64,000 bases of DNA from Symsagittifera roscoffensis (Eukaryota > Xenacoelomorpha > Acoela > Convolutidae): contig NC_087070.1 of NCBI RefSeq assembly GCF_963678635.1, positions 36,833,109-36,897,108 on the forward strand, in the 5' to 3' direction. This document shows, one piece after another, positions 57,101 through 64,000 of this stretch. Every line of letters starts with the position of its first letter. Position 1 is the stretch's first letter. The notes under the pieces are model-generated. The model did no database searches. It was given only the letters and a program-made list of their open reading frames with translations, and had not been told where the DNA came from. A program made the translations under genes and the position numbers.

Positions 57101-60100
57101 TGTTTTAAGGTTTTTCCAGGGTATCCAGAGACTTGATGGACAATGGAGTTGCATCGAAAGGACCGATCTTCACTCTACTACCAAAGAGCAGACGCTATTT
57201 TTTGAACACCCTCGGAACTACACTGGATTGCATGGCTACATCAGAGTCCAAACTGACGGTTGGTTTTAATTGTTGCAATCAGGGGCGGATTTAGAGGGGG
57301 CGGGAAATGGACGCCCCCCCCCCCCCCCCCCCTCAGGAATTCGACCCCTTGCCGACCCAAAGAGTCCCCCCTTTGTACTATTTTGAGATAACCATATTTG
57401 GTGACGGACCCTAAAAATTTTCTAAAGGCGCCTTCAGCATCAATATATACTAATTTTGAGGGGGGAGCGCGCGAAAAAAAAACGCGATTCTTTGGTAAAA
57501 ATTTTCCAAAAAGTGCCTAAAAACGCCTTTTTTTGGCCTGTTTTTCAAAATTTTGCCTGCGGCGCAGAAATTTTTACCCCAACCGGGCGCGGGTCTTTTT
57601 ACCGGGCGCGGGTCTTTTTACCGGGCGCGGGTCTAAAAAGACCGGGCGCGGGTCTTTTTACTGATTTGGAAGAGCTCGGAAAATCAATTTGATCGACCTA
57701 AAAAAAGGTCGAAAAAATTTTTGAAATTTTTTTTGAAAATCCGCCCCTCCCCCCTCAAGAAAATCATAGATCCGCCCCTGGTTGCAATTGTCGTTTTTGT
57801 TCGCAGTGGGAAATTTTTTGTAGGTCAATTAATCAATTGGTGTTAGGAGATCGGTGTTAGATTTAATATCTCTTTAAATATTCCGCCCCACTTTGATACC
57901 TTGTAACGAATTGCCACCCTTATAGAGAAATAATTCAATAATTCAACTGTTAAGCATGTGCTATTTTTGTACCTAGCAACCAATCTACCCATTCTCTTGA
58001 AAAAGGGAGGGGGATAGCTAAAAAGAACAGCGTGATATGTATATATCTTGCTCATTATGTAGTATAACTGGCTGACCAAATCGGAAATGGCGAGTGAAAT
58101 CTCTGGCTACCGGGAGACTTTACGCAACCACAGTCTCTACTTGCCCCCCTTTAACCCAGACATGTGGAGGGGGGATGTACACGACACTGACTACTTCTGC
58201 CAAGTGGGAGGGGGGACATTTGGGTCCATTATCAGCCACCCTATCAGAGTTACTGCATGTGAGTTTTGAACTGTTTTTATTCTCATTTCAAACCCTCGAA
58301 CACTTTAATTGTAACGAACAAAGTTTCTTCCTTTCCTTTTCTTCATACTTCTCGTAAATGCTCTGCGGACTGAGGGGGTCGAATAGCCCTTCAGGGAATC
58401 GACCATCTCACCAACCAAAGAGTGCCTCCTTTGATATTATTTTGTAACATCCGTTTTTGGCCGACCAACTTAATTTTTTTCTGAAGGCACCTTCGGCGCC
58501 AATGCATGCTAATTTTAAAGGGCGTGAACGCCGAAAAAAACGCAATTAAAAAAACGCACGCCCAAAAAACGCGATTAGAGGGCGCGGACGCCGAAAAAAA
58601 AGTTTTAATAGTGTTGTGGGAGAACTCGGAAAACGGAAAATAAATTTGCTCGACCTAAAAAAAATGCAATGCTCCGAAAAAAAAAGGACCTAAAAATTAA
58701 TTCAAAAAATATAAAAAGTTCGAAAAAAATGCGACTGTTTTTCTGTAAGTTGTGCAACTGAATCAGTTTAGTGATCTCGTCAGAACAGCGCTTCACAGTG
58801 ACTGCAGATGACGTCATAGCCCCAATAGGGTCCAATGTCAGAATTCCTTTCTCCATATCCCCTCTGAGGGTCATGGATTTCATCAGTACAATTCAATGGC
58901 TGCAGAAACCAAACACGAACAGTAAGTTAACAAAACAACCCCCACCCATCCCTCCCGTCTGTCAAAAAGCAGATGAACAGGCCCACTAGAAATGATCATA
59001 AATGGTGTCATGTTGATTCACAATTTTCCAACAATTCAACTATTGATCAATTATTCTATTGATTAAGAATAATGTTCTAGTCAAGTGAACTATGTAGGCT
59101 AGAAAAATACAAAAAGAGGCTAAAAAGCAGATGAACAGGCCACTAGAAATAATCAAAAATGTCAAATTTATCCCCCAATTTCCTGCAATTAATCAATTAT
59201 TTTATTAATTAAGAAAAGTGTTCTAGTTACACAAATTGAACAGGTTAGAAGTTGTGATTGTGTCGCCCTGAATAAAAAAAGTGAAAAAGGCTAAAAAGCA
59301 AAAAAAAAATTAATGCGAATTAAACACGATCGAACAAAAAAAATGCTTTGACTATTTTTCCTGCAAAAACTAAAAATGATGATTTTTTCTAAAAAAAATT
59401 ACAAGTTGATGAAGTGATCGCATTCGCATCATTTCATTTCCAATTCAACAACTGCAAAACGTAGAATGACAAAATTTGAAGCCATCAATCAAGACTTGAT
59501 CTGCTGAGTTAACTTTCAGGGCTTTAATTTACTAATTTATGGTCGGTGTTCTTAGAAAAGTGGAACTTGTCTGTAATTGGTAAGTTCGAGTTAAGAATAG
59601 AGTTTTGGGCGTGGCTTCATCCAATCGCACTGTTTTCTTTTGTTCACTCTAGATAAATTTTTGTTTACTTCTTGAGAATTCAATTATTGCACAGTGTTTA
59701 GTGAATTCTGGTTTTATTTCCCTTTTTTTAACTATTTTAAGTCTCGCTTCTCTGTATTGAAGGGCTTCTTCCGATAGATGATAAAGTAATTAAAAATAGC
59801 ACAAAAAATTGAACAACATAAGCAAAAAATTGTTAATGAACCAAAAACCTATACGGAAAGCGTTTTTTTTTCTGATATGCTACTTTATAGTTTAAATTGG
59901 TACCAGTTTAAATTGGTAATTATATAGCCTAAAAGTTTGTAGTCTGTAAATGGTTTATGATGTCAAGAGTATTATAGGAATTATATCTTTTTCTGTCTAT
60001 TTCTGCGACTTAGAATCTTAAATGAGTTTTATAAAAAAGAGGCTATTTTTTATGTTCAGTTTTTTAAAATCTTTTAGCTAAATTGAAGTTCCACTTGACC

Positions 60101-63100
60101 GATTCCTTCAGTTGTAGGCGTTTCTGGAAAATTCCGCAAAACACTACTAAAAATTCAGTTTAGTTCATGTCATCACCGACTGTAAACAGAATTTATTGAC
60201 CATAACGCGCCGCATGTTTCAACTCGGGAGAATTTTGTCATGCCTGTTTTTTTTACTTGTTTTACTGCTTTTAACTGTAAGGTTGAATTTTAAATTATTT
60301 AACATTTGCTCATCTAAACTGTAAAGTTCAAAAAACTTCTCAATCTTCTCCATAATATGCGATGCATGTAGTTTTCAAGGTGTGTTATTTTGAAGCAACT
60401 CCTAGGTTTATGTTTAAACTTTTGGAGATCGTTGACAGCTTTTGAGAATATTATTTGTCTGAATTAAAAATTGCAATTTGTGAACGTTAACTGCATCCAT
60501 GTTTGCCATTAAAAATAATCAAAACGCCCATAAATTGTAAAACGTTTTTCAATATGAAAGATTCATATTGATAAAACTCATAATTGTGCGCGAACAATTT
60601 GAATATATATATTCATTTTTTACTTTCTGAGGCGTTTTTTTTGTGATTTAACTAGAATTTGAATGAACCAAAAAATACCCAGAATTTCTATTGATGCTTG
60701 CAATAGCTCTAGTTTTTGGCCATAGCTACTTGTAGTCACATTTTCTGACTGAATACAGAGCGATTAACATGTAATTATTCTAAATTTGCGTCATAAAATG
60801 TTAAGATGTGTACAAACTATGTACAACTAAACTAAGATAAGAACAAATAAAAAATATGTTGAATTAAATAGTCTGTTCTGAAATTAATTTGAACAGTGGA
60901 CTGAAAGAGCACTGGTCGATTTATGATGGCGTTGAATGGTATCTGATCAAAACTGAAGGTCAAGGAATAAAAAACTAAAACAAATCACAACATTTCTCAA
61001 AGGGAAAAACTTAAAATCGACAGTTAAAAAAATACAAATTCAATCTACACACATTTCACCTTCAAAGTAGGTTGAACAAAAGTTTTAAACTGCACATAAG
61101 CAAAAATTGAATGAAGAGAAGGAAATATTGAATCTCAATTAAACTTGGTTTATACAGGGTTGAGCAGAGAATTTTAATTGAAGTTTGAGTCGAAATCTTC
61201 TTCTGTGTTTCTCAATTCGGTGTCAATAATTGACGACATAACGCTCACGCTGTCTGATTTTTTTTTTGCTGGTTGGTGCTCTTGACTGAATTCCAGAGGT
61301 TATTCCGGCGGGAGAACTGGTCAAGGATGTCTCTAGGGAAGCAGACTGTGATATTTCCGATGGAATTGGTTTGGATGAAAACCAAGTTAGCGTTGTCTCA
61401 CTTACTAGCATAGGTTGTCATAAGGGTCAAAAAATCTGAAGGTGAACTATACGTAAAAATGCTGGAGAAGTGATGGCTGTGGGCTGTTGTTCAAAACTCT
61501 AACTGTGGGGCTCAAGATATTTATTTTCGGGTTTCTTGTTCAAGATATTCCTTTGCGGGTACCTTATCTACAAATCTGCGTTCTCCGTGAAACTTATGGG
61601 GTCCTGTTTTTCGTCTTGGTCTGGAGGTCCTTGCTTGTTTGGAGATAGGAAAAATTTTTTCTTGAGAGCTGTCTTTCTGAATAGGGTCTAATCCGTTCTT
61701 CTAACGGCTGATGACTGTTGGTGACCACCGGTCCGCTCTAATGAACCGAACCTGTCTCAGTGACCTGCTCACTACCTTTAAAACTCAAGTCATTGCAATC
61801 TGTCAGTATATCATGCTACATAGGGGCATTGTTTTCAGAAACATTGTGGAAATAATCGTCAGTTAGCCCATCTCAAGAACTAGTGTTTAGAGAGGAAGAG
61901 GAACCCGAAAACAACTGGGAACTGACTGGTGCCTGAAGTTGGGATCGTTCTTCTTGAGCACGGGTTCGTTCGAAGTGGTGTTGTCCTTGAGGCCTTCGTA
62001 GGTCAGGACAATTTCCTTTTTCCGGCTAAACTAGGTAATGAGTTAGAGTCGTTCCCCATGAGTGCCGATTTTATTAATATATTCGAAGGTCCAGGAATCA
62101 TCTTTCCTTTGAAAGCTAAACCTGATCTTCGTAAAATTTGACCGTTCTCGAGCGTGACTGTATGATAAAAAAAAGTTGTTGATGGCTTCCTTGACGTGGT
62201 TAAAATATGGCTGCCCACTTTTTCAATAAGCGGCTTTTCTGTATAAATTCCCTATGGAAAAAAACTTCTACGCTGACTTTCGACTTAGCTGAGATCCTAA
62301 AATAGGGTTAGTGCGGTTCTCTGCGATGTTTGAGGCCAGAGGAAGGTTGTCCTGGGACACCGTAGAGGGATCTAAGTCTGCGTCTACATATCCGTCTTCT
62401 GCCTCATAATGCGGTTTCCAGCTCTTGGCCCGAGGGTCATACATGATCAATTTTCTTTGATGATAAGGTGTATGAAAAGAAATCAGGTTTTTCTATCTAG
62501 TGTTAGGATCCGGTTACAGAATTACTCAAAGGCATAAAAAAATTGTAAGATACACATGTACAAAAAACCAACTAGATATGTACAAAAACCATGTAAAACC
62601 AAACTAAGATAAGACAAATAAGAAATATGTTGTAATAAAATGTCTATTCTAAAAGTAACACGAACAGTAGAATGATCGACCACTGGTCAGTTCTTGGTGA
62701 TATTGCTTGGTTTTTAATCAATACCGAGAACCAATTGTTATAAACAATGAGAAACATTGAAAAATTAGCACAATGAAGTGGGTTGGATGAGCTTAATTAG
62801 CCTAGTGAAAACTCAGGGTTTGAAAATTTTAGTGTTGTTTTGAAAATTAGGTTTTCGAATTGAGCTGTTTAGAAAGCGTAATCAAAATTAATCATCTTAG
62901 TTACTTCTTTTTTAGCTTCGGAAAACTTCACCCTCTCAAAATTAGGAGGTAACTCAATGTATAACTAGCAAAATGTGAAAAATTTGTATTTTCTAACCTG
63001 CTTTGTTTGAATTAACAACAGAGTAAGATCTTTTTGACAATCTTTTTTTTTCAGGCTAATTTTTCAAGCTTAGAGTACATTTTTTACATCTATTTTTGTT

Positions 63101-63274
63101 CAGGCGAAAAGGCCGACCAATTACACGATGGTTCTCTGTTTGTGCGTCACGTGACCCGAGAGGATGCTCTGTCGTGGTACAAGTGTGTGGCCACTCATGA
63201 CGTCACAGGGGCCAAAGTGCAGTCTCACGCCGACTTCGGAGGGGGGTTGAGAGGGGCTCAGATTATTGTGTCAC
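54031..63274 (+). CDS. DSCAM-like Ig-superfamily receptor, 5' part (five exons, continues past window)
   Basis: Exons 54031-54103 (signal peptide), about 57131-57258 and 58063-58258 (Ig1), 58772-58921 and 63104-63274 (Ig2). Ig1 opens GPIFTLLPKSRRYFLNTLG and ends GTFGSIISHPIRVTA, very close to the first Ig of Dscam (GPVFLKEP...FGSIISRDVHVRA). Ig2 ends DGSLFVRHVTREDALSWYKC, like Dscam's LPSGELHIREVGPEDGYKSY-type text. Dscam proteins are transmembrane adhesion receptors, with many Ig and FNIII domains, that guide neurite self-avoidance and synaptic choice. The Ig-domain-bounding introns are phase 1, as usual. Ig2 lacks its first canonical Cys. The remaining Ig, FNIII and membrane parts lie beyond 64000, so DSCAM and close relatives cannot be separated. 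Confidence 0.88.
54477..54736. promoter_or_regulatory. Cluster of TAATCGATTA palindromes in DSCAM-like intron 1
   Basis: Four exact copies of TAATCGATTA at 54477-54486, 54553-54562, 54601-54610 and 54727-54736, plus many ATTATAAT half-sites, lie 370-640 bases after exon 1. TAAT-N2-ATTA is the known dimer site of paired-class homeodomains. A binding role is inferred, and AT-rich palindromic repeat DNA is the alternative. Confidence 0.5.
55680..56300 (+). repeat. Dispersed repeat, copy in DSCAM-like intron 1
   Basis: It shares TTTCATTGACTCTTTTCCAA, TTTTGTTCCG.CCATT, TTCGGGTGTTTTG and AATAGTCATCGGAA with 23540-24170 in DCAF12 intron 5. The block order differs between the two places. Confidence 0.6.
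57131..57258 (+). CDS. DSCAM-like exon 2, first half of Ig1
   Basis: It encodes DLMDNGVASKGPIFTLLPKS, then FLNTLGTTLDCMATSESKLT with the first Ig cysteine, and ends in phase 0 at ACG|GTTGGT (57258). The 5' boundary is uncertain. The better acceptor TTTCCAG at 57119 gives the wrong phase after exon 1 (an in-frame TGA), whereas AG at 57129-57130 restores frame. An undetected exon in between is also possible. Confidence 0.75.
57280..57780 (+). mobile_element. hAT-type MITE beside a DSCAM-like splice donor
   Basis: 501 bp, CAGGGGCGGATTTAG to TAGATCCGCCCCTG. A perfect 8-bp duplication GTTGCAAT lies at 57272-57279 and 57781-57788. It starts 21 bases after the exon 2 donor and fills most of the 804-bp intron 2. 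It carries an extra tandem array (57587-57660) absent from the other copies. Confidence 0.96.
57580..57661. repeat. 19-bp ACCGGGCGCGGGTCTTTTT array inside the MITE
   Basis: Four copies of CCGGGCGCGGGTCTTTTT-type units. Between the third and fourth, CTAAAAAGACC forms an inverted junction with TCTTTTT, so the array can fold. It is strongly GC-rich against its surroundings. Confidence 0.85.
58063..58258 (+). CDS. DSCAM-like exon 3, second half of Ig1
   Basis: From TATGTAG|TATAAC to GCAT|GTGAGT, ending in phase 1. YNWLTKSEMASE carries the Ig tryptophan and DTDYFCQVGGGTFGSIISH the second cysteine. The YLPPFNPDMW motif parallels Dscam's 'LVFPPF'. Confidence 0.9.
58365..58735 (+). mobile_element. 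Degenerate hAT MITE in DSCAM-like intron 3
   Basis: Internal blocks of the family are recognisable (GAATCGACC, GGCGCCAATG, GGGCG...CGCCGAAAAAA, GAGAACTCGGAAAA, CTCGACCTAAAAA), but the terminal inverted repeats have decayed. It ends about 35 bp before exon 4. Confidence 0.65.
58772..58921 (+). CDS. DSCAM-like exon 4, first half of Ig2
   Basis: From CAGTTTAG|TGATCT to GAACA|GTAAGT, phase 1 at both ends. It encodes RFTVTADDVIAPIGSNVRIP, then FSISPLRVMDFISTIQWLQK. It aligns with Dscam Ig2 ('...V.RGNSAVIKCLIPSFVADFVEVVSW'), but the Cys position is Pro. Confidence 0.85.
58922..60800. other. DSCAM-like intron 4, left part
   Basis: It contains a diverged direct repeat (AAAAAGCAGATGAACAGGCC at 58966 and 59127, with following text). 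Otherwise it is AT-rich intron with nothing recognised. Confidence 0.5.
60800..62740 (-). mobile_element. LTR retrotransposon remnant with diverged terminal repeats
   Basis: About 130-150 bp at 60809-60940 recurs directly at 62558-62713. Shared text: AACTAAACTAAGATAAGA-type, AATATGTTG, TAGTCTGTTCT/TGTCTATTCT, GAACAGT, CACTGGTC. Between the repeats, - strand frames resemble the C-terminal part of a Ty3/gypsy integrase: MIMYDPRAKSWKPH (62268-62450) and VTLENGQILRRSGLAFKG (62003-62218). Most of pol and all of gag are missing. It lies antisense in DSCAM-like intron 4. Confidence 0.5.
63104..63274 (+). CDS. DSCAM-like exon 5, second half of Ig2
   Basis: From TTGTTCAG|GCGAAA to GTCAC|GTAAGT, phase 1 at both ends. 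It encodes DGSLFVRHVTREDALSWYKC, then VATHDVTGAKVQ and GAQIIVS. The second Ig cysteine (WYKC) is present. A glycine-rich FGGGLRG insertion precedes the last strand. Confidence 0.88.
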
Positions 63275-63740
63275 GTAAGTTTCCAAAAACATAGAATAAA
63301 TAGACTTGTTTTTCCTTCATATTTCGCAACAGTTGAAATAAAACTTTTAAATACTATTTTCTTTGGGAGCCATTTTTTTACACAAAATTTAGCCTTGATT
63401 CGAAAAAACAGCTTTGCTCAAGACATTAACTCAGTCTGGAATAAAAGAAATTAATACAGATTTGATAGCTCCTCTGCACTTTGCAGAAAGTGAAATTACT
63501 AATTATTACGCTTGCGATTAGCAAGCCCCATCAAATCGTAATTTGGACTTTTTAAGAATTTTTGGACTTTTTAATCGAGAATTTTTTCCATTGATATATT
63601 TTTTTCGTTTTTGCCTCCTACCTTTCAATGCTATATGTTTGTGCGGTATCGCAGGTGATCACCTCTGTGTTAGATTTATTATCCCAGTGTGTGTAATTTT
63701 TAAAATATACTATTCATTATGATTATTATTACTATTATTA

Positions 63741-63764
63741 TTCCGACTTTCGAAGAAAGTGCGG
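63741..63764. repeat. Terminus shared with the 51.2-51.7 kb element
   Basis: TTCCGACTTTCGAAGAAAGTG (63741-63761) is the exact reverse complement of 51682-51702 and contains its own palindrome CTTTCGAAGAAAG. A short TTA/ATT repeat precedes it. Confidence 0.7.
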
Positions 63765-63902
63765 AATTTTTATGTTTGGTTTTTTCATTGAGTCTTTTTT
63801 TGTCTTTTTGACTAAGCATTTTTTACAGAATTTTCTCAGACCATAAAGTGAAATATATTGTTCTCTGAAGTTTAAATTTAGAAAAAAAGTTTCACCTGTG
63901 AT

Positions 63903-64000
63903 CAGGGGCGGATCTAAGATTTTCTTGAGGGAGGGGGGCGGATTTTCAAAAACATTTTGAAAATTTTGTAGACCTTCTTTTTAGGTAGACCAAATTGATT
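63903..64000 (-). mobile_element. hAT-type MITE, cut by the window end
   Basis: CAGGGGCGGATCTAAGATTT and the following TTGAGGGAGGGGGGCGGATT match the end of the 46041 copy, in the same reverse orientation. It lies in the intron after DSCAM-like exon 5. Confidence 0.85.

Overview
The window is animal nuclear DNA: AT-rich, with spliced genes, long introns and a dense load of decayed transposons. I recognise three host genes, all on the + strand. (1) A ZFPL1 orthologue, with an uninterrupted reading frame (7381-8340). (2) A DCAF12 orthologue in seven coding exons (16843-31324), whose last two introns are about 6 kb each and packed with repeats. (3) The 5' part of a DSCAM-like immunoglobulin-superfamily receptor: a signal-peptide exon, Ig1 in two exons and Ig2 in two exons (54031-63274), running off the right edge. 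I cannot name the species. The gene content, and the mix of Penelope, CR1/Jockey-like, BEL/Pao and hAT elements, suggest an invertebrate metazoan.

Layout. 1-1.8 kb: Penelope-like element fragments on both strands. 1.95-6.1 kb: a nearly complete but broken LINE on the - strand, ending in a long CAA/TTG microsatellite that is probably its 3' tail. 6.8-7.2 kb: a second LINE fragment. 7.3-8.4 kb: ZFPL1 with a mini-uORF and a candidate splice acceptor just before the ATG. 9.3-12.4 kb: a BEL/Pao retrotransposon relic (-). 13.4-15.8 kb: a hAT MITE and two more LINE fragments. 16.8-31.5 kb: DCAF12. 31.6-32.8 kb: three related segments in mixed orientation. 34.5-37.3 kb: a 33-bp minisatellite, then a 1.76-kb element with terminal inverted repeats that carries an internal satellite of about 163 bp. 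37.3-47.5 kb: BEL/Pao remnants on the + strand flanking an A/C-rich, G-poor block that carries an envelope-like relic and unidentified ORFs. 47.6-53.8 kb: no recognisable gene. 54.0 kb to the end: the DSCAM-like gene, whose introns hold homeodomain-type palindromes, three hAT MITE copies and an LTR-element remnant.

The three host proteins do not form one pathway: a cis-Golgi membrane protein, a CUL4-DDB1 substrate receptor and a neuronal-type adhesion receptor. What links the window is its repeats. One family, with tandem units of about 150-170 bp, is present four times in the same orientation in DCAF12 introns. A short GCGAAGC/GCTTCGC hairpin module recurs from 16.4 to 32.5 kb. hAT MITEs with intact 8-bp target-site duplications are scattered from 13 to 64 kb.

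Exon boundaries come from reading frame, splice consensus and family similarity recalled from memory. No alignment or transcript evidence was available.
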